Part shown: one piece after another, positions 1-9,622 of the stretch
How the letters are laid out: every line of letters starts with the position of its first letter
How positions within the stretch are numbered: the first letter of the stretch is position 1
Origin: JAPYWM01 sp964489015
Lineage (GTDB): Bacteria > Bacteroidota > Bacteroidia > SpSt-205
Reading direction: 5' to 3'
Assembly (NCBI GenBank): GCA_964489015.1
Contig: CAZAXD010000010.1
Coordinates: 1-56,972 of the forward strand
DNA length: 56,972 nucleotides
The notes under the pieces: model-generated
What the model was told of the DNA's origin: nothing
Databases searched by the model: none
Seen by the model: only the letters and a program-made list of their open reading frames with translations
Translations under genes and position numbers: made by a program

Positions 1-2424
1 TGGTGGTTTGTCGTATTGGCTTTAGGGGGGGGCGGATTGAGTTATGGTCTGGGCATGCCTTGGTGGGGGGCTCTTGCGCTAACGATTCTGCTCTTGAGCC
101 ATTTTTTGTGCCGCCGCTGGTTGCCTTTACTGAAGGTCCTTCTCCGGTCGTTCTTGGTGGTGCTTGCCCTCAATGGCTGGGTGAGCTTTGCCCATCATCG
201 GCGTGCGCTAACGGAAGGCGCTGCTTATGCCCGGATTCGCTCCTTCGGTCGGGACCTCCTAGCCGAAGCGCGTCTCCATTACCGCTTACAGCAGATAGCG
301 CAAGATAGTGCCCTCTGGCAGGACCTCAGCATCGCTGACAACCTCATTGATGCCAAATTCGCCGCGCAGATCATTCGAAAGTACCTCATAGACTTAGGCG
401 AAGACTACGACATAGCTGTCTCGTTTTGGAATGCTGAGGACAACCGCTTAGATAATCAGTACGAATTAGGACCGACTCCCTGGCGCCAGCTTAGGCCTTG
501 GGAGCGGCAGCTTACGCTTTTTCCAAGTGTGTACCTGGTGAATCGAGCGGAGAAGCCCGTGTATTACACAAGCCGTATAGCGATCCAGCAGGGGGACCTG
601 CGTCTAACCTTACAGGTAGATCTCACAGCCCGGACGCGAGCACTGGGCGCCATATGGGGTCAAGAAGACGAACGGACCACCAGCCTCGCTTACGCCATTT
701 ACATAGATCGCCGCCGTACTTGGCATAAGGGCCACCCAAACTTTCCATACTACTGGCAAGGCCAGACTAGCGCGCCCCTCTCTTGGCGCCAACATAAGGA
801 TCATTATCAAATCACCTATGTCGCTAGTCCGCACCGCTTGGTGGTTCTCGAATATCCCCATCGTACAGCGCTAGCCCAGCTAGCGACTCTTCCCCTTCTT
901 ATGCTCATTGCGGGCTTGGTCTATGTCGTAGTCCTTCTACTCAACGGATACCAGCCCTGGCAGATTTTTTTAGAAGCTCGTAAGCGCCTTTCCGTGCAGA
1001 TGCGTTTACTTTTTCTTTCCCTAGCTGTACTGCCTTTGCTGGCCTTAGTCGTAGTCACTTTTCTGCTTTTCTTTCATCTCACGCAAGACAACCTGCGAAA
1101 CGAGCTTTTACGACGCCTCACAACCGTACAAGGTTATTTTCGAGAGGAGGTCATCCTCAAAGAAAAGCTAGCTTATGGCCAGGATAGTTACATTCCTGCG
1201 GAGGAATCTTATGTCCGGGACCTTATGCGACGGGTGGCGCGTCTAACCGATAGCGAGGTCAGCTTGTATACCGCTAGCGGGCGGTTATACAGCAGCACAC
1301 TGTCCCCAGCGTATCGCGGCTACTATATCGAGCCCCTCTTAGACCCGACTGTGCTCCAAGCCCTGGAACAGGGCGAAGTCACCGCGATTCGCCCCGCCCT
1401 GGTGACAGGCTACACCCCTCTACGCACAGAAAAAGGGCAGCGGATCGGCATCATTCAGGTAACCTTTTCTGCCTCGCCGCGGCAGCTGTATGAACCGCTC
1501 GAAGGCTTTTTAGCTTATGGCATTAATGTGTACCTGATTTTGATTTTAGGTACGACAGTCGGTGGCTTGGCGCTGATTGAGCGGCTCTTGCGCGGCCTTT
1601 CCCAGGTGCAAGCCCAACTTCTAGAGCCGGCGCCCGGCGCTATTCCCCCTCGGCTCTCCTGGCATGAACGCGAAGACGAAATCGGGACTTTTGTCAGTGC
1701 TTACAACGCCATGGTCGACCGCCTAGAAGTGAGCCAAAAGCAGCTCGAGACCACCTTACGCCAAGTGAGCCAGCAAGAAATAGCCCGACAAGCCGCCCAC
1801 GAAATCAAGAACGCCCTAACCCCCATCAAGCTCATTGCCCAGCACTTCAAACGGCTACAAAGCGTAGAGCCCGAGCAGCTGCACAGGCTAAGCGGCGAGA
1901 TGCTGCAAAAAATAGAGACCCTATCCCGCATAGCCAACCGCTTCCTGACCTTTGCTGGCTCTAAAGAAGAGGCCATGCCGCTCTCCCCTATTCACCTGAG
2001 TCATTTTTTGGAAGAGTACTTCCAGCCTTACTTACAGCATCCGACCGTCCAAACTACCCTTATTCTCCCAGAAACGCCAGTATGGATATTGGGTCATGCG
2101 GATTCGCTCACCCAGATTTTGAATAACCTCATGCAAAATGCGTTTCAAGCCTTGGAAGGGCAAGCCGATGGCCACATTTGTCTGCGACTCGAAAGTCGCG
2201 ACCAAGAAGCCTGGATTATCGTCGAAGACAATGGCCCCGGCATTCCCCCCGAGGTACAGGCCCACATGTTCGAATTTTACTTTACTACCAAGCGTACCGG
2301 CACGGGATTAGGCTTAGCTATCACCAAGCAGCTCGTCACTCAAATGCGAGGCCGCATTACGGTAGAGACTGCGCTAGGACGGGGAACAGCCTTTTATGTG
2401 GTCTTTCCGGCGCATATGGCTTAG
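1..2424 (+). CDS. NtrY-like membrane sensor histidine kinase, 5' end outside window
   Basis: This is a membrane-bound sensor kinase that would autophosphorylate on histidine and pass the phosphate to a response regulator not present here. The frame is open to base 1, so the true start probably lies upstream; TTG at 16 is the first possible start inside the window. Two hydrophobic stretches are followed by an extracytoplasmic region, further membrane segments near 880-960, 1000-1080 and 1525-1580, a HAMP-like linker, and the kinase core. The H-box reads AAHEIKNALTP, with the phosphoacceptor His at 1798-1800. The N-box (NNLMQNAF), DNGPGIP and GTGLGLAI ATP-binding motifs are all present. The topology and H-box resemble NtrY-type kinases, but the signal sensed is unknown. 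Its 3' end overlaps the next gene by 29 bases. Confidence 0.85.
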   Translation, partial: WWFVVLALGGGGLSYGLGMPWWGALALTILLLSHFLCRRWLPLLKVLLRSFLVVLALNGWVSFAHHRRALTEGAAYARIRSFGRDLLAEARLHYRLQQIAQDSALWQDLSIADNLIDAKFAAQIIRKYLIDLGEDYDIAVSFWNAEDNRLDNQYELGPTPWRQLRPWERQLTLFPSVYLVNRAEKPVYYTSRIAIQQGDLRLTLQVDLTARTRALGAIWGQEDERTTSLAYAIYIDRRRTWHKGHPNFPYYWQGQTSAPLSWRQHKDHYQITYVASPHRLVVLEYPHRTALAQLATLPLLMLIAGLVYVVVLLLNGYQPWQIFLEARKRLSVQMRLLFLSLAVLPLLALVVVTFLLFFHLTQDNLRNELLRRLTTVQGYFREEVILKEKLAYGQDSYIPAEESYVRDLMRRVARLTDSEVSLYTASGRLYSSTLSPAYRGYYIEPLLDPTVLQALEQGEVTAIRPALVTGYTPLRTEKGQRIGIIQVTFSASPRQLYEPLEGFLAYGINVYLILILGTTVGGLALIERLLRGLSQVQAQLLEPAPGAIPPRLSWHEREDEIGTFVSAYNAMVDRLEVSQKQLETTLRQVSQQEIARQAAHEIKNALTPIKLIAQHFKRLQSVEPEQLHRLSGEMLQKIETLSRIANRFLTFAGSKEEAMPLSPIHLSHFLEEYFQPYLQHPTVQTTLILPETPVWILGHADSLTQILNNLMQNAFQALEGQADGHICLRLESRDQEAWIIVEDNGPGIPPEVQAHMFEFYFTTKRTGTGLGLAITKQLVTQMRGRITVETALGRGTAFYVVFPAHMA

Positions 2425-5400
2425 CGGAGCCATTGGCGCCTTGGTGAAAGCTCAGATTCTCACCTGGGATACTACCCTAAGCAGTAAGCAAGCCTACATA
2501 GACCTGCCACCCAAAGCGGTGTTGTTACGGGTTTTGCGCTTAGAACCGCCCCTTCCTTATCGATATGACACCGTTCGTCACCGCTTATCTTGGGAAGGCG
2601 AAGCGGACACGATCCGGATCCGGGTCCGCCTTTTACGTTTACCCAGTGTGGGGCCAGTGTACACGCCCCTGCCCGCTGCGACCTTGGCGGTATGGGATAG
2701 CTTACAGGCAGCCTCTTACCAGCCACCGAGTCCCCTGCCAAGTTTAGACAGCCTCAGCAGCCGCTTGCGCCGCAGCGGCTCCCTTATTCGCTCCATCACC
2801 GTGGGCAGCGGCCAAAATGCCACCCTCAATAGCGCCTTTCGTCTCAATATAGAGGGGCCGATCGCCCCCGACCTCGCCCTCATCGCCGCCCTTACCGATG
2901 AAAACCTACCATTTCAAACGACCACCCAAGCCTTCTCTGATTTTGACCGGGTCTTCATAGGCCTGCGCTGGAAAGCACACCATCTCCTGTTAGGTGACCT
3001 CGAACTGCGTCAAAGTCAGACCCGCTTCGCCAACTTTTATCGCAACGTACTCGGCTTAGAAGTGGACATCAGCCGCCAACCTTATGCAGGCCGGATAGCC
3101 CTAGCCGAAGCTAAAGGACGTTTTCACACCAATAGCTTCATGGGCCAAGAAGGCCAGCAAGGCCCTTACCTTCTCACCGGTAAAAACAACGAGCGCTTTA
3201 TTATGATCCTGGCCGGCTCGGAAAAGGTCTACATCAACGGCCAGCTCATGCAGCGAGGCCCCGACCGCGATTACCTCATTGACTACACCACAGGGGAAAT
3301 TACGTTTACGCCGCGAGTGCCTATCACAGCCGCCACGCGGATCGTAGTGGACTTTGAGTATGCCGATCGCAGTTATGGCCGGACCTTCCTATGGACCACC
3401 CACCAATATCAGACAAGCCGCCTTCAGGCGCAGATCAGCTATTTCCGCCAGGCAGACAATCCACGGCGACCTTTAGATTTTACCCTGACACCCGATGAGG
3501 AGGTTTATCTAGCCCAGCTACCGCCCGGCAGCCCGCTGGGGATCCTGGATGGCGTAGATACACTACCTTTTGAACCAGGTAGCATCCGCTACGCCGCTCG
3601 CGACACGCTAATCAATGGGAATCCTTACAGGTATTTTGTGTTTAGCCGAGATTCTAGCCAGGCCCTTTATCAGGTGAGCTTTGTCCATGTGGGACCGAGG
3701 CGGGGGGATTATACTCGAGCATCCACGAGCGTAAACGGCAATATTTTTGTCTACGTAGGCCCAACTCAAGGGGATTACCAGGTAGGCCGCGCCGTTCCGC
3801 TACCCACTCTCTTGGAAGTCGTTAGCCTCCTGCACACCTACAATCCCTTTTCCCGGCTGCACTGGGAGCAGGAGCTAGACCTAAGCCGTTATGTAGAAAA
3901 TCGCTTTGCAGACCAAAGGCAGGTTGGCTTAGCCACCCGTCAGCGACTCCGTTTTGCCCTACTGCGTGACTCCGCTAAATGGCAAATCACGCCAGCCTTG
4001 ACCTTTCAATACGTGGACGCCACTTATCAAAACGCGGATCGGGTGTATGAGAGAGAGTATGGCCGCTTGTGGAATTTTAACGATCTAGGCGCACGAGCTC
4101 AGGAGCGGCTCTGGGAAGCGGAGCTGCCCATCAGCTGGCGTCAGCGGTATGTCCTCAAGCCCCAAGGTGGCCTACGGTACTGGGGGGATACCCTGCGAAC
4201 CTATCGCCAGAGTGTACTCTGGCAAGGACTGGATTCTACCCGCGGTCTCGGCGGCACTTACTTACTGGAAAATCTGCAGACCCAAACGCCCACTTCTTTA
4301 GACCGGTGGCTGCGACATACGGGCCGCCTCTTCTGGACACAGGGTCCGCTCCGCATCGGTACAGAGCTCTGGATCGAGCATCGCCGCCGATCCGCGGTCG
4401 ATACGTCGTCGTTTCGGTTTTATGATTACACGCCGTTTATCGAACTAAAGGGACTCAAGCGCTGGATGCTAAGCGCTGGGTACAATTTTCGGCGGGAATG
4501 GCAGGCCACCGCACGGGCCGATGATCGGTCGCTACGTGCGCGGTTCCAAGCGCACATGCCGCGCCTAGGGCTCAGCTACCAGGGCGACAGGCTTTCCTTC
4601 GCGAGTCAGACTTCTTATCGGGTCTTTGCCCCTCTTGACACAGTCTTTCAGCTCGTGCCCACGCGAACCCTCCTTAGTCAAAATAGCTTACGCTACCGCA
4701 CCATACCGGTTGAGGTTGAGCTCTTTTATCAACTCTCGTCCGAGCAGACGCCGCAACGTCAGCTTCTCTATGTAGGAGTCAATCTTGGTCAAGGCAGCCA
4801 CGAATGGCGCGACTTTAATAGAGATGGCATTCAGCAGCTAGAGGAGTTTGTGCCAGCAGCCAATCCGCTTCTAGCGAACTACGTGCCGGTGGTTCGGGCT
4901 ACTGGACGATTTTTTGCGACAGCTGCGCTGACAAGTGCCCTGACCTTTCGGTGGCAACCCAAGCAGACCTGGCTCAGCACCCTCACAAACTTACGCTTAG
5001 ATCAGCGCCAGGTAGCCCAGAGTCGCTTGCTGAAGACCTATCTACCACAAATCCGACCCAGAGCCGACACAACCTTACCGCAATGGAATGCCCTTCTCCG
5101 GCAGGACCTTTTCCTGCTGAGGCAAAATCCGCGCGGCGATCAGACCTTTTCCTTCCAGTACATCCATAGCCAACAGGTCCCCCTTTCCGGACTCACGGCC
5201 CAAACTCAGTGGCAGGTGAGCAGCCGCACCCGATACAACTTTTCACGGGCTTGGGGCAGTGAGTGGTTACTAGCGCGACAGACTCGCCAGAGTATAGCCC
5301 AGCAACAGACCGACCTCAATTATGCGTTTCGGGGCTGGGAAGCCAGTATGCAGCTTACCTACCAGCCTTCGGGGCGATGGCGTAGCGTACTCGGCGCGAC

Positions 5401-5719
5401 TTATCGCCAGCGCCGCCTCCCCCAGGCCGACCTAAGCACAGCCTGGCGCTTACCACTCGAGCAGCGCTATAGCTGGAAGGCCGCCGCATTCCTTAGCTTA
5501 CGCGTAGAGCTAGCGCACTTCCGGATCCCGGACCATCTCGCCCCGGTGCTGCGGTTTGAGCTGCTAGAGGGGCTACAGCCGGGGCTCAATCTCCTCTGCG
5601 CGCTAACGCTCAATGTCCCGCTTAGCCGCTTCCTCGAACTCAATGCTGTGTATGATGGTCGTTTTAGCCGACAAAAACCGCTACATTCGGCGCGCATGCA
5701 GATCCGAGCCAATTTCTAA
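2396..5719 (+). CDS. large outer-membrane beta-barrel protein of unknown function (1107 aa)
   Basis: I do not recognise a named family. A short hydrophobic N-terminus (MWSFRRIWLSGAIGALVKAQ) looks like a signal peptide cleaved after AQ. The body is rich in alternating polar and aromatic beta-strand residues and Arg, and the protein ends in Phe, as outer-membrane barrels do. Around residues 280-325 a segment has the form GSEKVYINGQ...DYLIDYTTGEITF, a beta-rich module I associate with very large Bacteroidota surface proteins. The last roughly 600 residues look like consecutive barrel strands. It overlaps the upstream kinase gene by 29 bases and lies 5 bases before yggS, so the three are probably one operon. 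A role in transport or surface assembly is only a guess. Confidence 0.7.
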   Translation: MWSFRRIWLSGAIGALVKAQILTWDTTLSSKQAYIDLPPKAVLLRVLRLEPPLPYRYDTVRHRLSWEGEADTIRIRVRLLRLPSVGPVYTPLPAATLAVWDSLQAASYQPPSPLPSLDSLSSRLRRSGSLIRSITVGSGQNATLNSAFRLNIEGPIAPDLALIAALTDENLPFQTTTQAFSDFDRVFIGLRWKAHHLLLGDLELRQSQTRFANFYRNVLGLEVDISRQPYAGRIALAEAKGRFHTNSFMGQEGQQGPYLLTGKNNERFIMILAGSEKVYINGQLMQRGPDRDYLIDYTTGEITFTPRVPITAATRIVVDFEYADRSYGRTFLWTTHQYQTSRLQAQISYFRQADNPRRPLDFTLTPDEEVYLAQLPPGSPLGILDGVDTLPFEPGSIRYAARDTLINGNPYRYFVFSRDSSQALYQVSFVHVGPRRGDYTRASTSVNGNIFVYVGPTQGDYQVGRAVPLPTLLEVVSLLHTYNPFSRLHWEQELDLSRYVENRFADQRQVGLATRQRLRFALLRDSAKWQITPALTFQYVDATYQNADRVYEREYGRLWNFNDLGARAQERLWEAELPISWRQRYVLKPQGGLRYWGDTLRTYRQSVLWQGLDSTRGLGGTYLLENLQTQTPTSLDRWLRHTGRLFWTQGPLRIGTELWIEHRRRSAVDTSSFRFYDYTPFIELKGLKRWMLSAGYNFRREWQATARADDRSLRARFQAHMPRLGLSYQGDRLSFASQTSYRVFAPLDTVFQLVPTRTLLSQNSLRYRTIPVEVELFYQLSSEQTPQRQLLYVGVNLGQGSHEWRDFNRDGIQQLEEFVPAANPLLANYVPVVRATGRFFATAALTSALTFRWQPKQTWLSTLTNLRLDQRQVAQSRLLKTYLPQIRPRADTTLPQWNALLRQDLFLLRQNPRGDQTFSFQYIHSQQVPLSGLTAQTQWQVSSRTRYNFSRAWGSEWLLARQTRQSIAQQQTDLNYAFRGWEASMQLTYQPSGRWRSVLGATYRQRRLPQADLSTAWRLPLEQRYSWKAAAFLSLRVELAHFRIPDHLAPVLRFELLEGLQPGLNLLCALTLNVPLSRFLELNAVYDGRFSRQKPLHSARMQIRANF

Positions 5720-5724
5720 AGATT

Positions 5725-6372
5725 ATGGGCTATCAAGAGGTCCTATCGCGCATCCACGACAGTGCCGTCCGGGCGGGGCGATCCCCCGCCGAGATCCAAC
5801 TCGTCGTTGTCTCCAAAGGGCAGCCTACGCAGGCCCTCCTAAACGTTTATGCCCAGGGGGCTCGTCTCTTTGGAGAAAATCGCGTACAAGAGCTTTTAGC
5901 CAAAAAGCCTTCCCTACCAGCCGACATCACGTGGCACTTAATTGGACACCTCCAAACTAATAAAGTCAAAGCCATACTCCCCCACATCCAGCTGCTGCAC
6001 TCCTTAGACCGGGAGTCCCTTCTCACCGAGATTGCCAAACGGGCCCTGACGCCGGTGCCTTGCCTTATCGAGGTCAAAATCGCTCAGGAAGCTTCTAAGC
6101 ATGGCATACCCCCTAAAGCACTGGATGCCTTCGTCGAGAAGGTGCTAAACCATCCCCAGCTATCCCTGAAAGGACTCATGGGCATGGCGTCCTTGACTGA
6201 GGATGTGACTCAAATTCGCCGGGAGTTTCAGCAGCTATATAGACTTTATGACCGGCTACGGACCCAAGTGCCTGGTATCGATACCCTGAGCATGGGGATG
6301 TCCGATGATTTTGAGATAGCAATTGCCGAGGGAAGTACCCTGGTACGAATAGGAAGGGCGATCTTCTCATAG
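5725..6372 (+). CDS. yggS: YggS-family pyridoxal-phosphate homeostasis protein
   Basis: This 215-residue protein belongs to the PLPBP/YggS family, cytoplasmic PLP-binding proteins that help balance vitamin B6 and amino-acid pools. The PLP lysine is Lys31 in VVVSKG. The family sequence features follow: FGENRVQEL, WHLIGHLQTNK, and near the C-terminus LSMGMSDDFEIAI followed by GSTLVRIGRAIF. Length matches the usual single alanine-racemase-like barrel of about 220-230 residues. It starts 5 bases after the barrel gene and is the last gene of that run; the convergent bshA gene ends 23 bases downstream. Confidence 0.93.
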   Translation: MGYQEVLSRIHDSAVRAGRSPAEIQLVVVSKGQPTQALLNVYAQGARLFGENRVQELLAKKPSLPADITWHLIGHLQTNKVKAILPHIQLLHSLDRESLLTEIAKRALTPVPCLIEVKIAQEASKHGIPPKALDAFVEKVLNHPQLSLKGLMGMASLTEDVTQIRREFQQLYRLYDRLRTQVPGIDTLSMGMSDDFEIAIAEGSTLVRIGRAIFS

Positions 6373-6394
6373 AGCGAACTAGTTTGATGCCCCT

Positions 6395-7507
6395 TTAGAC
6401 CATAGCCAAGGCTCTCTGATAAAGGACTTCGTATTGGGGGATGACCTTCTCTATATCGAATTGAAGCGCTCGCTGACGGGCTCTCAAGTGGTAAGTGGGG
6501 AGATTGCGTAGAAGGGTATAGAGAGCCTGGAGAGCCACCTGCTGATCATCTAATGGGAAAAGCATGCCACCAGCACCCACGACCTCGGGCAAACCGCCTA
6601 CTGCCGGCGCTAAGACCGGAACGCCACAGGCCATCGCTTCTAAAGCAGACAACCCGAAACTCTCCTCCTTAGAGGCGAGTAAGTACACATCAGCCAAGGG
6701 CAGGAGCTGCTCTACGACCGGGATAGGCCCCTCAAAAAGAATATGCTGTGCTAACCCCAGCTGATCGCTTAGCCGCTCGCAAGCAGGACGATCGGGACCG
6801 TCTCCTATCAAAAGTAGCTTTGCCGGTAGGCCCTCTTCTAGCACCCGCGCGAAAAAGCGAATGAGCCAAGGCACCTGTTTGACGGGGCGAAAGTTGGAGA
6901 TATGAATAAAGAGGTATTCGCCAGGCTGGGCATAGAGAGACCGCAGCTTCGGGTCTTCGTTCGGCTGAAAGGTCTGCGTATCGACGAAGTTAGGCACGAC
7001 TAGGGGGGCCTGTGGCAGGTCAAATGTAAGCTGAGTCCGGTCAGCCAAATAACGAGACACTGCCGTCACGGCTGTACTTTTGAGCAGGGCTAAGCGGACG
7101 ATAGGCCACAAGTCGGGGTCATGCCCCACGATAGTCGTATCAGTGCCGTGTACCGTAGTGATGACTGGAACCACACGCTGCTCTAAATGAAAGTATGCCT
7201 GTACCAAGTACGCACTTACTGCGTGAGGAATGGCATAATGCACATGAACTAAGTCTACACCACGGTGAACTAGCGCCGCTAGTCGGCCCGCCAGCGCACT
7301 CTCGTAGGGGGGATAGCGAAAAAGCGGATACGAAGCGGGCTCCACCTGGTGTACGTGCAGGTTGGACTGATGGCCTAGGAGACGCGCCGGCCGCTCATAA
7401 GAAACCAGATGCACGGTATGCGAGCGGCGAGCCAGCGCTTTGGCTAGTTCGGTAGCCACCACTCCACTTCCACCCATGGTAGGGTAGCACACCATGGCAA
7501 TTTGCAC
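6395..7507 (-). CDS. bshA: N-acetyl-alpha-D-glucosaminyl L-malate synthase (bacillithiol step 1)
   Basis: This is a GT4 family glycosyltransferase, most like BshA, which joins N-acetylglucosamine from UDP-GlcNAc to L-malate in the first step of bacillithiol synthesis. The BshA-like N-terminus GGSGVVATELAKAL is at residues 12-25, HYAIPHA at 90-96, TVHGTD at 118-123, and the GT4 EX7E motif at 282-290 (EESFGLSALEAMACGVPVL). The frame opens with GTG at 7507; an in-frame ATG at 7495 is an equally good start. Bacillithiol is the usual low-molecular-weight thiol in many Bacteroidota. It is transcribed divergently from glutamate dehydrogenase, with only 32 bases between the outer starts. Confidence 0.88.
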   Translation of the reverse strand: MQIAMVCYPTMGGSGVVATELAKALARRSHTVHLVSYERPARLLGHQSNLHVHQVEPASYPLFRYPPYESALAGRLAALVHRGVDLVHVHYAIPHAVSAYLVQAYFHLEQRVVPVITTVHGTDTTIVGHDPDLWPIVRLALLKSTAVTAVSRYLADRTQLTFDLPQAPLVVPNFVDTQTFQPNEDPKLRSLYAQPGEYLFIHISNFRPVKQVPWLIRFFARVLEEGLPAKLLLIGDGPDRPACERLSDQLGLAQHILFEGPIPVVEQLLPLADVYLLASKEESFGLSALEAMACGVPVLAPAVGGLPEVVGAGGMLFPLDDQQVALQALYTLLRNLPTYHLRARQRALQFDIEKVIPQYEVLYQRALAMV

Positions 7508-7527
7508 AGGCTTAAGAACAAAAAAAC

Positions 7528-7535
7528 TACCTTTG
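7528..7535 (+). promoter_or_regulatory. TAnnTTTG -7 box of gdhA
   Basis: TACCTTTG matches the Bacteroidota -7 consensus exactly and ends 4 bases before the gdhA ATG. A TTTG lies at 7501-7504, a little farther away than the ideal -33 spacing. Transcription from this box would begin at or next to the start codon. Confidence 0.7.
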
Positions 7536-7539
7536 CAGC

Positions 7540-8859
7540 ATGAGTCGCCGTAAAGAAGATTCTTCAGAAGTAAAGGAGATATCGGCTTCTGCTGCGGCAG
7601 GCAATAGCAGTCCCATTCTAAACCCCTACGTCTCGATGCTGAGCCGCTTTTACCGGGCGGCAGATGCGCTCGGTCTGACGCCAGAAGAGCGCGAGATCCT
7701 AAGCAAGCCCAGCGAGATTCACATCGCCTATCTCCCTGTAGCGATGGACGATGGGACAGTCAAAGTCTTTGAGAGTTATCGCATTATTCACTCACGAGCC
7801 CTGGGTCCTGGCAAAGGCGGCATCCGCTACGCGCCCGAGGTCAATATGCAAGAGGTCATGGCCTTAGCGGCCTGGATGACTTGGAAATGCGCTGTCGTGA
7901 ATATCCCCTATGGCGGCGCCAAGGGCGGGATCACCTGCGAACCCAAAAAGATGAGCCTCGGGGAGCTTGAGCGTCTGACCCGAGCTTATACCCGCGCCAT
8001 GTCCGAGGTTTTCGGCCCAGACAAGGACATCCCAGCGCCGGACATGGGTACCAGTGCTCGGGAGATGGCCTGGATCGTAGACGAATATTCCCGACTGAAT
8101 AAGGGCAATTTTATTCCCGCTGTAGTGACGGGTAAACCTCTCGAGTTAGGCGGCTCTAAAGGGCGGGTGGAAGCCACAGGACGGGGGGTTACCATGGTCA
8201 TTATGCAGGCTCTACAACGCCTAGGGCGTCGCCCTGAAGGGCTGACGGCAGCCGTCCAAGGCTTTGGGAACGTAGGGTCCATCACGGCGCGATTCCTCTC
8301 CCAAATGGGCATTCGGGTCGTAGCGATCTCTGATAAGACCGGCGGCTATTACAACGAGAATGGTATCCTGATTCACCAGGCGATCCAGTATCGTGATGCC
8401 CATGGCGGTATGTTAGAAGGCTATAAGGGGGGCGACCGCATCTCTAACGAAGACCTACTCACCTTGCCCGTGGATATCCTCGTACCGGCTGCCACCGAAG
8501 ACCAGATCACCCCGGCCAACGCATCCAAGATCCAAGCCTGGCTGATTGCCGAAGGGGCCAACGGTCCGACAACTGCCGAGGCCGACCCCATCCTCAATGG
8601 GCGAGGCATTACCGTGATACCCGACATTCTCGCCAATGCCGGCGGTGTCATCGTGTCCTACTACGAGTGGGTACAAAACCGCCGAGGCCATTACTACACG
8701 GAGACCGAAGTGCAGGAGCGGGCCGATAATACCATTCGCCAAGCCTTCGACGACGTCTTTGCCCGTTCAGCTGCCCAAAAGTGCAGCCTCCGAGAAGCGG
8801 CTTACCTAATCGCCGTCGAACGCGTGAGTCGCGCCCTGCGTATGCATGGCCGCTACTAA
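7540..8859 (+). CDS. gdhA: glutamate dehydrogenase (Glu/Leu/Phe/Val dehydrogenase family)
   Basis: This enzyme catalyses reversible oxidative deamination of glutamate to 2-oxoglutarate and links amino-acid and carbon metabolism in the cytoplasm. The 439-residue length matches the short hexameric class. The glutamate-binding loop GPGKGGIRY is at residues 89-97, the catalytic Lys128 sits in PYGGAKGGI, and the Rossmann motif is GFGNVGS near 245-251. The C-terminal GANGPTT and PDILANAGGV segments are typical. The first 25 residues are polar and rich in Ser, Lys and Ala, longer than in many relatives. Coenzyme preference cannot be read with confidence. The TAnnTTTG box ends 4 bases before the ATG, which supports this start and a leaderless message. 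Confidence 0.95.
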   Translation: MSRRKEDSSEVKEISASAAAGNSSPILNPYVSMLSRFYRAADALGLTPEEREILSKPSEIHIAYLPVAMDDGTVKVFESYRIIHSRALGPGKGGIRYAPEVNMQEVMALAAWMTWKCAVVNIPYGGAKGGITCEPKKMSLGELERLTRAYTRAMSEVFGPDKDIPAPDMGTSAREMAWIVDEYSRLNKGNFIPAVVTGKPLELGGSKGRVEATGRGVTMVIMQALQRLGRRPEGLTAAVQGFGNVGSITARFLSQMGIRVVAISDKTGGYYNENGILIHQAIQYRDAHGGMLEGYKGGDRISNEDLLTLPVDILVPAATEDQITPANASKIQAWLIAEGANGPTTAEADPILNGRGITVIPDILANAGGVIVSYYEWVQNRRGHYYTETEVQERADNTIRQAFDDVFARSAAQKCSLREAAYLIAVERVSRALRMHGRY

Positions 8860-8917
8860 AAAAGCGGCTCAACGGCTTTTACCGGCCAAGCCAGCGATTG
8901 GGCTCCGAAAAGCCACT

Positions 8918-9622
8918 CTAAACCGTGGGGTTCTGCGAGGATAGTAAACTAAGCCGAGCTTCCCAGGACATGTAGACGGCAGCGACCCAATCCGCCGCTT
9001 GCGGCGTGCGAGCCTGCGCTTGGCGCATCGTCTCCGGGGTAAGAATACCCAAAATCACAGGCACACCACTGTCTCGGTTGAGCTCAGCCAGGCTGTTGAA
9101 AACCGCCTGGGCTAAAAACTGATAATGGGGCGTAGCTCCTTTCAAAATGCAACCCATAACCAAGATCGCGGGCAGGTCGCCCGTCTGATCGGGCTCATAA
9201 GGCTGTAAAACCTGAAGTCCTCCTTGCACTTCAAGGGCAAACCGAGCCTCTAGGTCGCCTTGGAAGATTCCGTATGGGGAATACTCCTCAATGAGACCAG
9301 CCTCTAGTTCGCTTTGGCGGATTTCGTGTGGGGGATACGTCTCAATGAGACTAGTACCTTGAATGTGCACCTTTTCCTTCAGGCGTCGTAACCACCGATA
9401 GCGGTTGACGATCGCACCCGCTAAATGGACGAGCTCGAAAGAACCGGCGACGGTGAAGCGATGTATGCGGTCAGGGGGAACCTCGTAGGCCTGCAGACGC
9501 ATTGAAGCATGGTGCTGCATTTCCGCCATGAGATCGGCATGCCAAGCCGTGGAGAGGATGTACAAGCGAACGCGCTCAACGAGCGACCGAGGCGGTTGAT
9601 AACTAAGCGGGCTAACGTGCAT
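8918..9622 (-). CDS. ribH: 6,7-dimethyl-8-ribityllumazine synthase with an internal insertion
   Basis: Lumazine synthase performs the penultimate step of riboflavin synthesis, condensing an aminouracil with dihydroxybutanone phosphate. Numbered from the ATG at 9622, the ribityl-site motif AGSFEL lies near 59-64, the phosphate and base motif GCILKGATPHYQF (with the general-base His) near 157-169, and PVILGILTPETMRQA follows. Between these motifs, after AGAIVNR, there is an extra block of roughly 65-70 residues absent from ordinary RibH (about 155 residues), which makes this protein 234 residues long. The block contains two copies of an 18-residue repeat. Catalytic motifs on both sides are intact. 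I chose ATG 9622 because the protein begins there like other RibH; it overlaps the upstream TPR gene by 11 bases. Confidence 0.88.
   Translation of the reverse strand: MHVSPLSYQPPRSLVERVRLYILSTAWHADLMAEMQHHASMRLQAYEVPPDRIHRFTVAGSFELVHLAGAIVNRYRWLRRLKEKVHIQGTSLIETYPPHEIRQSELEAGLIEEYSPYGIFQGDLEARFALEVQGGLQVLQPYEPDQTGDLPAILVMGCILKGATPHYQFLAQAVFNSLAELNRDSGVPVILGILTPETMRQAQARTPQAADWVAAVYMSWEARLSLLSSQNPTV
9242..9349 (-). repeat. two tandem 54-base units coding for 18-residue repeats inside ribH
   Basis: Bases 9296-9349 encode LIETYPPHEIRQSELEAG and bases 9242-9295 encode LIEEYSPYGIFQGDLEAR. By direct comparison 43 of 54 bases match. The units are in frame and exactly adjacent, consistent with an in-frame duplication that has since diverged. 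Confidence 0.9.

Noticed and set aside
8860..8917. Weak hairpin between gdhA and ribH
   Set aside because: AAAAGC/GCTTTT is only a 6-bp stem with a large loop and no T-tract; not reported as a terminator.
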